Shown here piece after piece: positions 28,555 to 37,970 of a stretch of DNA of 64,000 bases. Position 1 is the stretch's first letter; each line of letters begins with the position of its first letter. This DNA comes from Sphingobium scionense (lineage in GTDB: Bacteria > Pseudomonadota > Alphaproteobacteria > Sphingomonadales > Sphingomonadaceae). The DNA lies in the NCBI RefSeq assembly GCF_014197035.1, contig NZ_JACIEU010000020.1:1-64000 (forward strand), in the 5' to 3' direction. The position numbers and the translations under genes were made by a program. The notes beneath the pieces were generated by a model, which made no database searches, was not told the origin of the DNA, and was given only the letters and a program-made list of their open reading frames with translations.

Positions 28555-28907
28555 TTCATGTGCACCTACAAGGGGATATGGTGCCCGACAGCGATCCCCC
28601 CGTATGGATTGCGGGAACCTGCGCGGTGGGAAAGCTGCTGTAAAGCGCGCGAAATCGCGCCTTGATGCTTTTGAACGGCCCTGTATCAAAAATGCAACAA
28701 GACGAAACATGTGGAATTTTACGGTCGCAAAGCAAGATAATTTCAACGGCGCAATATAGAGCGACGCAATGCTGCAATCGCGAGCGATCTGCTGTCAGTT
28801 TGTGACCGTTATCCAGATTTGGGGGATGCTGCCACGCTCTATTGACGACAGACTCGCCGGGTGCATGGTGGCGCCCATTGGCTGCAGATCGACGGAGAAT
28901 CAAGCAT
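28555..28907. other. divergent promoter region between receptor 2 and the 28908 gene
   Basis: No gene was seen in these 353 bases. They must hold the minus-strand promoter of the second receptor and the plus-strand promoter of the small exported protein. The stretch 28665-28760 is AT-richer and contains TTGTTGCATTTTT on the minus strand. ACCGTAA and GTTGCA both recur upstream of the first receptor, but alignment by eye is too loose to name boxes. Confidence 0.35.
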
Positions 28908-29453
28908 ATGAAGGCCCATCATGCGATGATCATGGCCCTGCCCCTGTGTCTGGTAGCGACCGGAACGGGTGCAGCGGAGCGTCGACAGCCGCGCGCTGAA
29001 ATATTCACCGACCTGCTGAAATGTCGTGAAATTTCCGACGATAAGGGGCGCCTCGCCTGTTATGATCGCCAGGTGGCTGCCATGGATAGTGCCGCCCAGC
29101 GCGACGAGGTGGTGGTGCTGGACAAGACGGAACTCAACAAGACGCGCCGGACGCTGTTCGGCTTTTCTTTCCCCAAATTGCCTTTCCTCAACGATGGGGA
29201 TGCGGATGATAAAAAGGCAAGTCCGCAATATGATGCGATGACCCAGATCGAGGCCAAAATCGCGGCAGCGAAAAGCATCGGTAATGGGAAATGGCTGATA
29301 ACGCTGGAAGATGGCGCAGAATGGATGACCACTGAAGCAGTCACCTTTCGCGATCCCAAGGTAGGCATGACGATCGAGATCGAGCGCGCCAGCATGGGCA
29401 GCTTCATGGCCAAGATCGCCGGACGCCCGGTACGCGTGAAGCGCGTCGGCTGA
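28908..29453 (+). CDS. exported protein of unknown function with conserved CR...RLACYD motif
   Basis: The 181-residue product has a signal peptide (MIMALPLCLVATGTGAAE). The first mature segment reads LLKCREISDDKGRLACYD, a pattern with two Cys that also occurs in small periplasmic proteins, including some VasI-like ones. A variable linker with a PKLPFLNDGD segment follows, then a beta-strand-rich C-terminus (GKWLITLEDGAEWMTTE, GMTIEIERASMGSF). GGAG ten bases before the ATG at 28908 decides the start. There is no operon partner; the next gene is convergent with only three bases between stops. The function is unknown. Confidence 0.75.
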   Translation: MKAHHAMIMALPLCLVATGTGAAERRQPRAEIFTDLLKCREISDDKGRLACYDRQVAAMDSAAQRDEVVVLDKTELNKTRRTLFGFSFPKLPFLNDGDADDKKASPQYDAMTQIEAKIAAAKSIGNGKWLITLEDGAEWMTTEAVTFRDPKVGMTIEIERASMGSFMAKIAGRPVRVKRVG

Positions 29454-29456
29454 TCC

Positions 29457-30311
29457 TTACCGCGCCTGCGGCATCGGCCCGGCGAGCAGCAGCGGGTCGA
29501 TGCGCGCCTCGTTCCATTTCATGCCCCAGTGAAGATGGGGGCCGGTGGCGCGCCCTGTGGCGCCGATCGCGCCGATGCGTTGCCCCTGTGCCACATGGTC
29601 GCCGGGCTTCACGTCGATCCGCGACAGATGCAGGAAGGCGCTGTTGAGACCATGGCCATGGTCGATCATCAGCAGATTACCCTCCAGCGTGAAGGGGTGA
29701 TCGGCGGCAAGGATCACCACCCCGTCGGCCGGCGCCACCACCGGCTCACCGGTCGCGCCAGCAACATCGACGCCGCCATGATAGGCGCCCGGCTGCCCCT
29801 GATAGATGCGCTGCGATCCGAACAGGCCGGAAATCCGGCCCATGCGCGGCCAGATGAAGCGCTGGCGCCAGCCCTGAGCATCCGTCGCCTTGTCGCGCGC
29901 AGCGGCGATCTGCTCCAGTTCGGGCTTGCGCAGGGTGAGGAAGGCCTCGCTGCTCTTTGTCGGACGCAGCGGCGCGTCGATCCGTTCGAGCCGCCATTCG
30001 CGCGGTGCGACGGTCAGGGTGCGATCGATGACCCGGCCATCCGACAGGCGTGCGCTGAGCTTCGCCGGCGGCGGCGCGTCGCGATCGAAGGCGATCAGAA
30101 AGCGGCCATCGGCATCGACCGGAACCAGCTGGTCGCCGAAATGCAGCGCGACCGTGCCGGCCGGCGCAGTGCCAAGCAGGGTGCCACCCTGGATCGCCGG
30201 GCCGGACAGGATGAAATCAGGGCCGGCCACGCTCGCCGGTGCCGCGCGCAGCATCGCCGGGACGAGCGGCGATGCGGTGAGAGCAAGCACGACAGCGAAC
30301 CAACGTATCAT
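29457..30311 (-). CDS. M23-family (LytM) peptidoglycan endopeptidase, exported
   Basis: The 284-residue protein has a signal peptide (WFAVVLALTASPLVPAML). A beta-rich N-domain is followed by the LytM fold with zinc ligands in YHGGVDVAG (His, Asp) and GPHLHWGM (HxH), plus the conserved LMIDHGHGLNSAFLHLS. These enzymes cleave peptide cross-links in the wall or activate amidases. The ATG at 30311 overlaps the DUF2093 stop by four bases, which fixes the start. The order xseA-DUF2093-M23 suggests one operon. Confidence 0.9.
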   Translation of the reverse strand: MIRWFAVVLALTASPLVPAMLRAAPASVAGPDFILSGPAIQGGTLLGTAPAGTVALHFGDQLVPVDADGRFLIAFDRDAPPPAKLSARLSDGRVIDRTLTVAPREWRLERIDAPLRPTKSSEAFLTLRKPELEQIAAARDKATDAQGWRQRFIWPRMGRISGLFGSQRIYQGQPGAYHGGVDVAGATGEPVVAPADGVVILAADHPFTLEGNLLMIDHGHGLNSAFLHLSRIDVKPGDHVAQGQRIGAIGATGRATGPHLHWGMKWNEARIDPLLLAGPMPQAR

Positions 30312-30526
30312 CCGACGGCACGCGCCTTCAGTTCCGCCTCGACCGACAAAGCGGCGCTGGCATAGGGTTCCTGGCGGGCGATCGACCAGTAGCGCAGATC
30401 CTCCAGCGGGATGCGCTGACCGGACACGGCGCACAGCACATGGTCGCCGGCCTGCAGCACGCGAAAGCTGTAGGGCATATAATGCAGCCGGGCCGGGCGG
30501 TCGCGGTTGGACATCAGCATGGGCAT
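30308..30526 (-). CDS. DUF2093 family protein
   Basis: A 72-residue soluble protein. The conserved core reads ARLHYMPYSFRVLQAGDHV, then CAVSGQRIPLEDLRYWS and ARQEPYASA. DUF2093 is common in alphaproteobacteria next to xseA; its function is not known. GAAAGG lies five bases before the ATG at 30526, which decides among three nearby ATGs. Its stop overlaps the M23 gene start. Confidence 0.82.
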   Translation of the reverse strand: MPMLMSNRDRPARLHYMPYSFRVLQAGDHVLCAVSGQRIPLEDLRYWSIARQEPYASAALSVEAELKARAVG

Positions 30527-30545
30527 ATGGCCTTTCTGCGGCGCA

Positions 30546-32039
30546 TCAGGAGAAGAGGTCCTGCTGGCCGCCTTCAACAATGTCGCGCGACTTGCGCGCG
30601 GGACGGGATGGGGCGGATATAGCGGGCGCAGGGGCCGGCTCAAGAGGTGCGGCGGTGTCGATTGCGGCGGCCACGGCGCCATCGGCGAAGTGCAGGCTGA
30701 CCTGGCCTGCGGCCTGCGCATCGACCACCGAACGGACCAGCCGGTCGCCCGCCATCACCCGGGCAAAGCCGCGCTGCAACGGCAGATCGGGATTGACTGA
30801 GGTGAAGAGGCGCGAGAGGCGATCGAAGGCGGTGGCGCGATCGCGATAGACGCGGGTCAGATAATCGGGGCGCAACCGCAACCGGTCGACCCGCTCCGCC
30901 GCGCGACTGACATATTGGCGCAGCAAGGCAGGCCGCAGCGCGCCACTGACCTGGCCCAGATGGGTGCGGGCATCGGCCAGACGGTGGCGCAGGCCGCTGT
31001 TGAGACCGTCGGACAGAAGATCGAGCCGCTGCCGCTGCGGCGCGAGCAAGGTGTCGGGCGTCGGCATCAGCCGCGCCTGCATGTCCAGCCTTTCGCGTGC
31101 CTGCATCGCCCCGCGCCGCACCGCCCGGCCGGAGCGCAGGCCCATTTCACCCAGCATCGCCAGCAGTTCGGCGCGGACCGGCACCGCCATTTCGGCGGCA
31201 GCGGTCGGTGTGGGCGCACGCATGTCGGCGGCATAGTCGCACAAGGTCGTGTCGGTTTCATGCCCGACCGCCGAAATGGTCGGGATCGAGCATTCGGCGA
31301 CCGCGCGGACGACGATTTCCTCGTTGAAGCTCCACAGATCCTCGATCGAGCCGCCGCCGCGCGCGACGATGACGAGATCGGGCCGGGGCAACGGCCCGCT
31401 GCCATCCATGGCGGAAAAGCCGCGCACGGCGCGGGCGATCTGTTCGGCCGCGCCCTGCCCCTGGACCAGCACCGGCCAGAGCAGCACCTGGGTCGGGCAG
31501 CGATCCGCCAGGCGGTGGAGAATGTCGCGGATCACCGCCCCGGTGGGCGAGGTGACGACGCCGATGGTGCGCGGCAAGAAGGGCAGGCGGCGCTTGCGGT
31601 CGCGGTTGAACAGCCCTTCGGCCGCGAGCTTGGCCTTGAGCTTTTCGAGCAGCGCCATCAGCGCGCCCTCACCCGCCAATTCCATCCGGTCGATCACGAT
31701 CTGATATTTGGACCGGCCCGGATAGGTGGTGAGCTTGCCGGTGGCGATCACCTCGACCCCATCCTGCGGCTGGAAGGCGAGCCGTTGCGCCCCGCCCTTC
31801 CACATCACCCCATCCAGCACGGCATTGTCATCCTTCAGCGCCAGATAGAGATGGCCCGAAGCCGCGCGCTTGAAGCCGGAAATCTCGCCGCGCAGGCGGA
31901 CATGACCGAACCGATCCTCCACCGTGCGCTTCAGCAGGCCCGACAATTCGCTGACACTGAGCGGCGGCGCGTTGTCCCCCGCCCTTTCCTCCGCTAACAG
32001 GCGGCCCGAACTGTCATAGGCATCAAATTCCGGGGACAT
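30546..32039 (-). CDS. xseA: exodeoxyribonuclease VII large subunit
   Basis: About 497 residues. The N-terminal OB fold ([38 protein letters not shown]) precedes the catalytic domain, with [19 protein letters not shown] and [19 protein letters not shown], and a coiled-coil C-terminal region. ExoVII degrades single-stranded DNA in repair together with XseB, which is not in this window. The ATG at 32039 overlaps the divergent purD reading frame; an alternative ATG at 32054 would extend it by five residues. Neither has a convincing Shine-Dalgarno sequence. Confidence 0.93.
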   Translation of the reverse strand: MSPEFDAYDSSGRLLAEERAGDNAPPLSVSELSGLLKRTVEDRFGHVRLRGEISGFKRAASGHLYLALKDDNAVLDGVMWKGGAQRLAFQPQDGVEVIATGKLTTYPGRSKYQIVIDRMELAGEGALMALLEKLKAKLAAEGLFNRDRKRRLPFLPRTIGVVTSPTGAVIRDILHRLADRCPTQVLLWPVLVQGQGAAEQIARAVRGFSAMDGSGPLPRPDLVIVARGGGSIEDLWSFNEEIVVRAVAECSIPTISAVGHETDTTLCDYAADMRAPTPTAAAEMAVPVRAELLAMLGEMGLRSGRAVRRGAMQARERLDMQARLMPTPDTLLAPQRQRLDLLSDGLNSGLRHRLADARTHLGQVSGALRPALLRQYVSRAAERVDRLRLRPDYLTRVYRDRATAFDRLSRLFTSVNPDLPLQRGFARVMAGDRLVRSVVDAQAAGQVSLHFADGAVAAAIDTAAPLEPAPAPAISAPSRPARKSRDIVEGGQQDLFS

Positions 32040-32046
32040 GGCCGAG

Positions 32047-33324
32047 ATGAACATCCTTCTGCTTGGCGGCGGCGGCCGCGAACATGCGCTGGCTTGGAAG
32101 CTGGCACAATCGCCACGCCTCTCGACGCTGTATGCGGCGCCTGGCAACCCCGGCATAGCCCAGCATGCCAATTTGGTCGACCTCGACGCGACCGATCATC
32201 GTGCGGTGCTGGATTTCTGCACCCGCCACTCGATCGCACTGGTGGTGATCGGGCCGGAAGCGCCGCTGGTCGATGGCCTGGCCGATAATCTGCGCACCAT
32301 GGGCGTCGCCGTGTTCGGCCCCGACAAGAAGCCGGCCCAGCTGGAAGGCTCCAAGGGCTTCACCAAGGATCTGTGCCAGCGCGCGAACATCCCGACCGCC
32401 GCCTACCAGCGCGTCACCAGCAAGGATGGCGCGATCGCCGCGCTCGACGATTTCACGCTGCCGGTGGTGATCAAGGCCGACGGGCTGGCCGCGGGCAAGG
32501 GCGTGATCATCGCCGAAACGCGCGAGGAAGCACTAGACGCGCTCGACACCATGTTCTCCGGCGCGTTCGGCAAGGCCGGCGAGGAAGTAGTGCTGGAAGA
32601 GTTCATGACCGGCGAGGAGGCGAGCTTCTTCGCCCTGACCGATGGCAGCGCTATCCTGCCCTTCGGGTCGGCCCAGGACCACAAGCGCGTCGGCGATGGC
32701 GACACCGGCCCCAATACCGGCGGCATGGGCGCCTACAGCCCGGCCCGCGTGCTGACGCCCGAACTGGAGGCGCAGGTGATCGAGCGGATCATCAAGCCGA
32801 CGGTCGAGACGCTGGCGGCAGAAGGCATGCCCTATTCCGGCGTGCTCTATGCCGGGCTGATGCTGACCGAGGAAGGCCCCAAACTGATCGAATATAATGC
32901 CCGGTTCGGCGATCCCGAATGCCAGGTGCTGATGATGCGCTTCGACGGCGATCTGGTCGAATTGCTGCTGGCGGTGGCCGAAGGCAGGCTTGCCGAACAG
33001 GGACCGGTCACGCTGGCGGATCGCACCGCGCTGACCATCGTAATGGCGGCCAATGGCTATCCCGGCACGCCGGAAAAGGGTGGCGTGATCGGTGGTATCG
33101 AGGTGGCCGAAGCGCAGGGTGCGCGGGTTTTCCACGCCGGCACCGCCGAGAAGGACGGCGCGATCGTCGCCAATGGCGGACGCGTGCTGAACGTTACCGC
33201 GAGCGGCGCCAACGTGGGCGAGGCACAGGCTGCCGCCTATGCCGCAGTCGATGCGATCGACTTCCCGACCGGCTTCTGCCGCCGCGACATCGGCTGGCGC
33301 GAGGTCGCCCGCGAGGCGCAATAA
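32047..33324 (+). CDS. purD: phosphoribosylamine-glycine ligase (GAR synthetase)
   Basis: The 425-residue product has the N-terminal signature [19 protein letters not shown], an ATP-grasp domain ([29 protein letters not shown]) and the metal-binding [11 protein letters not shown]. It makes glycinamide ribonucleotide, the second step of purine synthesis, in the cytoplasm. The start at 32047 gives the family's usual beginning and has GGGGA about ten bases upstream; an ATG at 32038 would add three residues and would overlap the xseA start codon. It is divergent from xseA with no room for a separate promoter. Confidence 0.96.
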   Translation: MNILLLGGGGREHALAWKLAQSPRLSTLYAAPGNPGIAQHANLVDLDATDHRAVLDFCTRHSIALVVIGPEAPLVDGLADNLRTMGVAVFGPDKKPAQLEGSKGFTKDLCQRANIPTAAYQRVTSKDGAIAALDDFTLPVVIKADGLAAGKGVIIAETREEALDALDTMFSGAFGKAGEEVVLEEFMTGEEASFFALTDGSAILPFGSAQDHKRVGDGDTGPNTGGMGAYSPARVLTPELEAQVIERIIKPTVETLAAEGMPYSGVLYAGLMLTEEGPKLIEYNARFGDPECQVLMMRFDGDLVELLLAVAEGRLAEQGPVTLADRTALTIVMAANGYPGTPEKGGVIGGIEVAEAQGARVFHAGTAEKDGAIVANGGRVLNVTASGANVGEAQAAAYAAVDAIDFPTGFCRRDIGWREVAREAQ

Positions 33325-33422
33325 GGGGCAAACCGGCGCGGGATCGGGACATGTCCCCCTTGTCCCGCGCCCTGCCCCGCCCTTAAATAGGGCGAGATAT
33401 CCATTCCGGGAGGCAAAGGGCG

Positions 33423-33992
33423 ATGCAGGAATTCTTCATGGACTATGGCCTGTGGCTGCTGATCGCGCTGCTCGTCGTGATCGGCCTGGTGTTCCTGCTG
33501 TCGGGCAAGGGCAAGTCGGCCGTGGTGGACGAGACCGCCCCGGTAACGCCGCCCATGGTCGCCGAGCCGATTGCCGAGCCTGCCGCCGCGCCGCTGGTGG
33601 CCGCGCCCGATCCGGTGCCGGTTGCCGAGCCCGTGATCGCCGAGCCGGTCGCGGTCGAGCCGGCGGTCGAGGAAGCGCCCGCCCCCGCACCCGTGATCGA
33701 ACCGACGCCCGCGCCGATCCCGGCATCACCTGCCGTCGCGGCACCGGCTGATGGCGCCGACGACCTGCTGAAGCTGAAAGGCGTTGGCCCGAAACTGGGC
33801 GCGCTACTGACCGAATTGGGCGTGACGCACTATACCCAGATCGCCGGCTGGAGCGACAGCGACATCGCCGCGATCGACGCGAAGCTGGGCAATTTCAAGG
33901 GGCGCCCGGTCCGCGACCAGTGGATCGACCAGGCCAAATATCTCGCCGCTGGTGACATTGCCGGCTTCGAAGCGAAATATGGCAAGATCTAG
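33423..33992 (+). CDS. membrane-anchored helix-hairpin-helix protein
   Basis: The 189-residue protein starts with a transmembrane helix (YGLWLLIALLVVIGLVFLL). About 85 residues of Pro/Ala/Glu/Val-rich linker follow, in which VAEP-like units repeat. The last 75 residues form a helix-hairpin-helix unit (LLKLKGVGPKLGALLTELGV, THYTQIAGWSDSDIAAIDAKL) of the kind found fused to L21 or NADH dehydrogenase proteins. This suggests a DNA- or protein-binding domain held off the inner membrane. Its stop codon overlaps that of the convergent acyltransferase gene (shared CTAG). Confidence 0.75.
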   Translation: MQEFFMDYGLWLLIALLVVIGLVFLLSGKGKSAVVDETAPVTPPMVAEPIAEPAAAPLVAAPDPVPVAEPVIAEPVAVEPAVEEAPAPAPVIEPTPAPIPASPAVAAPADGADDLLKLKGVGPKLGALLTELGVTHYTQIAGWSDSDIAAIDAKLGNFKGRPVRDQWIDQAKYLAAGDIAGFEAKYGKI

Positions 33993-34990
33993 ACTATGAC
34001 CGTTGACGGTTCCGGTTGCACGGCAACCGGGGCCGGCCTGCGTTGCGGCACGGCGCCCAAGAGCAGCGGCGGCAATCGCCCCTGCCCCGCAAGTGCGCTG
34101 GCGATGTAGAGCAGCAGCACTGCACCAGCGAGAATGACGGCGCCATGCGGGTCCAGCATCGCCACCAGTCCCATAACCAGCGGGTGCCAGAGATAGAAGA
34201 ACAGGCTTTCGCGCCCGATCCGGTTGATCGGGCCGTAATGCAGGCGCACCGCCGACACGCTGGGCAGCAGCGCGATCAGCGCCAGGCACATCAGCAGGCG
34301 GGCGGGCACGAAGGCAAGCGCATTGCCGGTGCCATAAAGATCCGACCACCAGAACAGACCCAGCGCCCCGACCAGCAGCACGGGCCACAAATAGCGTTTG
34401 GGCATGCCGCGTTCGGCCATCAGCATGCCGAAGAAGAAATAGACCGGATAGCGCAGGAAACGACTGTCGGGCGACAACAGGCTGCCGCCCACTGCCCCAT
34501 GGTCGAGGCCGAAACTATACATGGTGGCCAGGCTGACAGGGGTGCCGATCGCCAGCAATAGCAGTGGCGAAAGCGGCATTAGCCGGGTCACCAGAATCAA
34601 CAGGAACAGCGCCGGCACATACCAGAGATGGAAGGGCGGGCGCAGCAGCATGTCGAGCGGCGTCTGCCAGGAAAGCAGGCCGCCGCTGGCGAGCCAGTAG
34701 ACGATCATCGCCACAGCCCAGGGCAGCAGCATGCGTCGGCCATAGCGACTGAACATTTCCCCGGTCGGCATGGCACGGGTGCGCGTGACGTTGAGCAGAT
34801 AGCCCGAAATGCCGATCATCAATGGCATGCGGAAACCCGCGCCGATCCACAGCAGGACATGCTGCTGATGCGTCAATTCCATCGCATGCCCGCCCATGAC
34901 AAGCAGGATCAGCAAGCCTTTCAGCAGGTCGATCGATGGGTTCTTCGCCACGGGATGCTCGCAAAATTGCCATCGAAACGATAGCGTCAC
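33989..34990 (-). CDS. acyltransferase 3 family membrane protein
   Basis: About 333 residues with roughly ten hydrophobic helices. The conserved N-terminal motif is SIDLLKGLLILLVMGGHAME, with the catalytic His in GGHAM, and FFYLWHPLVMGL near the C-terminus. Family members O-acylate polysaccharides, lipids or other cell-surface molecules. The GTG at 34990 has AAGAGG about eleven bases upstream. A second GTG at 34951 would begin VAKNPSIDLL, which looks closer to family starts, so the first 13 residues are doubtful. Substrate unknown. Confidence 0.82.
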   Translation of the reverse strand: MTLSFRWQFCEHPVAKNPSIDLLKGLLILLVMGGHAMELTHQQHVLLWIGAGFRMPLMIGISGYLLNVTRTRAMPTGEMFSRYGRRMLLPWAVAMIVYWLASGGLLSWQTPLDMLLRPPFHLWYVPALFLLILVTRLMPLSPLLLLAIGTPVSLATMYSFGLDHGAVGGSLLSPDSRFLRYPVYFFFGMLMAERGMPKRYLWPVLLVGALGLFWWSDLYGTGNALAFVPARLLMCLALIALLPSVSAVRLHYGPINRIGRESLFFYLWHPLVMGLVAMLDPHGAVILAGAVLLLYIASALAGQGRLPPLLLGAVPQRRPAPVAVQPEPSTVIV

Positions 34991-35100
34991 AATATTGCCA
35001 ACCTCTTAAAATCCGCAATGACATCATTCTATTGCAGCCATCTTTTCTTAAGAAAAATATCGTTTAGACTTGGGCTATTAGCAGGAGGGTCGCCATCATC

Positions 35101-35799
35101 TTGCAGAGACTGGATACGCCTTGGGGCAAGCGCTTGCTGGCCCTGTCGATTTTTTCCCTGATCCTGGGAGGGTGGTTTGCCTACACCCGCCACCGTGAAG
35201 CGAGCGCGCTATTGCCCGCTGGTGACGGCCGCGAAGGCGCCTGCGCGCTATGGTTCGTAGGCAGTTCATCGATCAAGCGCTGGGATAGCCTGGAACATGA
35301 CATGGCGCCCTGGATTGCGCATAATCGCGGCATCAACGATGCGACCTTCGAAGAGATTTTGCCCCGGTTCGGCAATATCGCGCCCGATACGCCACGCCCA
35401 GAGGCGCTCATCCTCTATGCCGGGGAAAATGATATCGCCCGTGGCCGCCCGGTTCGCCAGATCGTCCATGATCTGGCCCAGTTTCTGGAAACGCGCAGCA
35501 CTTTACTGGGCGATGTCCCCGTCCTGGTCCTGTCGGCCAAGCCCAGCCCGGGACGCTGGCATCTGTTCCCGCAGCAGAAATTGCTGAATGCAGCAATGGT
35601 GCGGCTGCTGCCGCATATGAGCGACGCCCATTATGTCGACATCACATCGGCACTGTTGAAGGATGGCAAGCTGGGCGACAATTATCGCGCCGATCATGTC
35701 CATATGAATGAGGCAGGATATCGCATCTGGTCTGAGATCGTCAGCGCAAAGCTGCCCGAATTTTTACCGGAGAAGACCGTCAGACGCTGCGCCGGCTGA
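35101..35799 (+). CDS. SGNH/GDSL-type hydrolase, membrane anchored
   Basis: The 232-residue product has an N-terminal hydrophobic anchor (LLALSIFSLILGGWFAY). SGNH blocks are visible: FVGSSSIKRW (nucleophile Ser), HNRGIND (Gly), LYAGENDIARG (Asn) and DHVHMNEAGY (Asp and His). Such enzymes remove acetyl or acyl groups from sugars or lipids. The first standard start is TTG at 35101, twelve bases after AGGAGG; ATC codons at 35095 and 35098 are better spaced, so an unusual start is possible. It lies beside a divergent acyltransferase 3, which would pair an acylating with a deacylating enzyme. Confidence 0.78.
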   Translation: MQRLDTPWGKRLLALSIFSLILGGWFAYTRHREASALLPAGDGREGACALWFVGSSSIKRWDSLEHDMAPWIAHNRGINDATFEEILPRFGNIAPDTPRPEALILYAGENDIARGRPVRQIVHDLAQFLETRSTLLGDVPVLVLSAKPSPGRWHLFPQQKLLNAAMVRLLPHMSDAHYVDITSALLKDGKLGDNYRADHVHMNEAGYRIWSEIVSAKLPEFLPEKTVRRCAG

Positions 35800-36597
35800 T
35801 CAGGCCTTGCCCAATATCTCCTTCGCGCGCGGCGCGAGGCGGGCGGCGGCGGCGGCATGGATGCCTGGCGCCGCACAGAGCAGGCCGAAGGCGACGGGCT
35901 GAGGCCGGTTAAAGGCGAGGCGATCACCCAGTGCGTCGGTGACGATAGCGCCAGCCTCCTGCGCAATCAGGGCGGAGGCGGCGACATCCCATTCATTGCC
36001 CCAGCGCACGGTGGCGACCAGATCGGCCTCGTCGGCGGCGACCATCGCCATGCGCAGCGCGATGCTGTTGGGCTTGTCCACGGTGACGAGATCGCGATCG
36101 GCGCGGGGAAGTTGATCGGCGGGAACACGCGCACCGGGCAGCAGGGTACGATTGCCGGCATGGAGCGGCACGCCATTGCGGGTCGCCCCCTGCCCTACCT
36201 GCGCAATCCACAGTTCCTTGCGCGCCGGCGCCGCCAGGATGCCGAGCCGGACCGCGCCATCCTCGACCAGGGCGACCGAGACCGCCCAACCGGGCCGGCC
36301 GCGCAGATAATCGCGGGTGCCGTCGATCGGATCAACCACCCAGACGCGCGATACGCCGAGGCGATGGACGGTATCGGCCGTCTCTTCCGACAGCCAGCCG
36401 GCCTGCGGGTCGATCGCAGCAAGGCGTTCGCGCAGCATGGCGTCGATTTCCAGGTCCGCATCGCAGACCGGGTGCCCAGGCACCTTTTCCCATTGGCGCA
36501 CGCGGGTCTCGCCATCGGCCCATAGCGCCAGCGCGCGATCGGCCGCATCGCTTACCGCCGCGACGACGGCCGGCAGGAGGGGTTCAGCCGCCGGCAA
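35800..36597 (-). CDS. inositol monophosphatase-family phosphatase (CysQ/HisN-like)
   Basis: The 265-residue enzyme shows the IMPase metal motifs: SEETAD (Glu), WVVDPIDGTRDYL (Asp-x-Ile-Asp-Gly-Thr) and GNEWDVAASALI. Relatives hydrolyse inositol phosphate, histidinol phosphate or 3',5'-bisphosphate nucleotides in the cytoplasm; the sequence does not settle which. The start is TTG at 36597, overlapping the end of the tldE/pmbA gene by 14 bases, so it is probably translationally coupled. Its stop directly abuts that of the convergent SGNH gene. Confidence 0.85.
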   Translation of the reverse strand: MPAAEPLLPAVVAAVSDAADRALALWADGETRVRQWEKVPGHPVCDADLEIDAMLRERLAAIDPQAGWLSEETADTVHRLGVSRVWVVDPIDGTRDYLRGRPGWAVSVALVEDGAVRLGILAAPARKELWIAQVGQGATRNGVPLHAGNRTLLPGARVPADQLPRADRDLVTVDKPNSIALRMAMVAADEADLVATVRWGNEWDVAASALIAQEAGAIVTDALGDRLAFNRPQPVAFGLLCAAPGIHAAAAARLAPRAKEILGKA

Positions 36598-37930
36598 CGG
36601 TCATCCCGTCGACGCGCAGGGTCGGCACGTTCATGGCATAACGGAACATCAGGTCATTGGCCGGCACCAGGGTGCGGAACATGTCCTTCAAATTGCCGGC
36701 GATGGTGATTTCCGACACGGCCGGACCGACCGCGCCATTTTCGATCAGGAAGCCGGCGGCGCCGCGGCTATAGTCGCCAGTGACGCCATTGACGCCCATG
36801 CCGATCAGTTCGGTGACATAGATGCCGCGCTTGACGTCGGCCATCAGGTCGCCGACCGACAGGCTGCCCGCTTCCATATGGACATTGGTGATGCCGGCGC
36901 CCGGCGCACCGGCGCCACCCCGGCTGGCATGGCCGGTGGGTTCCAGGCCAAGCTGGCGGGCCGAGGCGCTTTCCATCAGCCAACCGGTCAGCACGCCATC
37001 CGCGATCAAAGCGCGGCGCTCGACCGGCAGGCCCTCGCCATCGAAGGGACGCGAGCGAAGGCCGCGCGGCAGCAACGGGTCATCGATGATGGTGATCCTG
37101 CTGTCGAACAAGGTTTCGCCCAGCGAATCCAGCAGGAAGCTGGAGCGGCGGGCGATCGCCGGCCCGACCATGCCGCCGATCAGATGACCGACCAGGCTGG
37201 AGCCGATGCGCGGATCGAAGATGACCGGCATGACGCCGCTGTCGACCTTGCCCGGATTGAGCCGCGCGACCGCGCGCTGGCCGGCGCGCATGCCGACCGC
37301 TTCGGCATCGTCCAGATCCCTGAGGTGACGGCTGGCATGGCTGGCATGGTCACGCTGCATGTCGGCGCCGCTGCCCGCGAGCACGCTGGCCCAGGTCGAA
37401 TGGCTGGTGGCGGCATAGGCGCCGGCAAAGCCATGGCTGGTGGCGAGCGCGACCTGGCTCCGGCCGCTGGCGGCGCCACCGCCTTCGCTGTTGGTGATGC
37501 CGGGGATGCTGCGCGCGGCTTCCTCCGCGATCAGCGCGCGTTCGCGCAGGGCGGCGGGTTCGGGTTCTTCCCCATCGACCAGGTCGAGCGAGGGCGGCCG
37601 CTTCCTGAGCAGCCGGTCCTCCGGCGCAAGGCCGGCATAGGGATCTTCCGGCGCCTCGCGCGCCATGGCGATGCTGCGGTCGATCAGGGTCGCGAGCGTG
37701 GCCGGGTTCATGTCCGACGCGGAAATGCTGGCCGAGCGCTGGCCGATGAAGACCCGCAGACCGATTTCCTCGCCCTCGGACCGTTCGACATCCTCCAGCG
37801 CACCAAGCCGCACCGCCACCGTGGTCGAGGCGTTGCAGGCATAGATGGCATCGGCCGCGTCCGCCCCTGCCTTGCGCGCCGCCGTCACCAGATCCTGCGC
37901 GCGCAACTGGGCTTCTTCGAGGCTGAGCAT
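36584..37930 (-). CDS. pmbA: TldE/PmbA-type metallopeptidase subunit
   Basis: About 448 residues matching the PmbA/TldE layout. The N-terminus reads LSLEEAQLRAQDLVTAARKAGADAADAIY, a central GITNSEGGGAASGRSQ segment follows, and near the C-terminus are GITNVHMEAGS and GVNGVTGDYSRGAAGF. TldD/TldE process peptides such as microcin precursors and act on antitoxins. TldD, which carries the zinc site, is not in the window. The ATG at 37930 gives the usual start; the frame is open upstream but overlaps nudC. It lies in the run mutY-nudC-pmbA-IMPase. Confidence 0.9.
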   Translation of the reverse strand: MLSLEEAQLRAQDLVTAARKAGADAADAIYACNASTTVAVRLGALEDVERSEGEEIGLRVFIGQRSASISASDMNPATLATLIDRSIAMAREAPEDPYAGLAPEDRLLRKRPPSLDLVDGEEPEPAALRERALIAEEAARSIPGITNSEGGGAASGRSQVALATSHGFAGAYAATSHSTWASVLAGSGADMQRDHASHASRHLRDLDDAEAVGMRAGQRAVARLNPGKVDSGVMPVIFDPRIGSSLVGHLIGGMVGPAIARRSSFLLDSLGETLFDSRITIIDDPLLPRGLRSRPFDGEGLPVERRALIADGVLTGWLMESASARQLGLEPTGHASRGGAGAPGAGITNVHMEAGSLSVGDLMADVKRGIYVTELIGMGVNGVTGDYSRGAAGFLIENGAVGPAVSEITIAGNLKDMFRTLVPANDLMFRYAMNVPTLRVDGMTVAGG

Positions 37931-37970
37931 AAAGGAAGATCGATCCTGTAGTGAAGACGAAGCCCGGGCC

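Noticed and set aside
33334-33390. Palindromic GC-rich stretch with GGGACATGTCCC between purD and the HhH gene
   Set aside because: Several partial dyads are visible, but none has a T-run or matches a regulator site that I know, so no feature was assigned.
35101-35112. Possible frameshift or missing start of the SGNH gene
   Set aside because: The AGGAGG, hydrophobic anchor and all SGNH blocks are in one frame. A TTG or rare ATC start explains the absence of ATG without needing a sequencing error.
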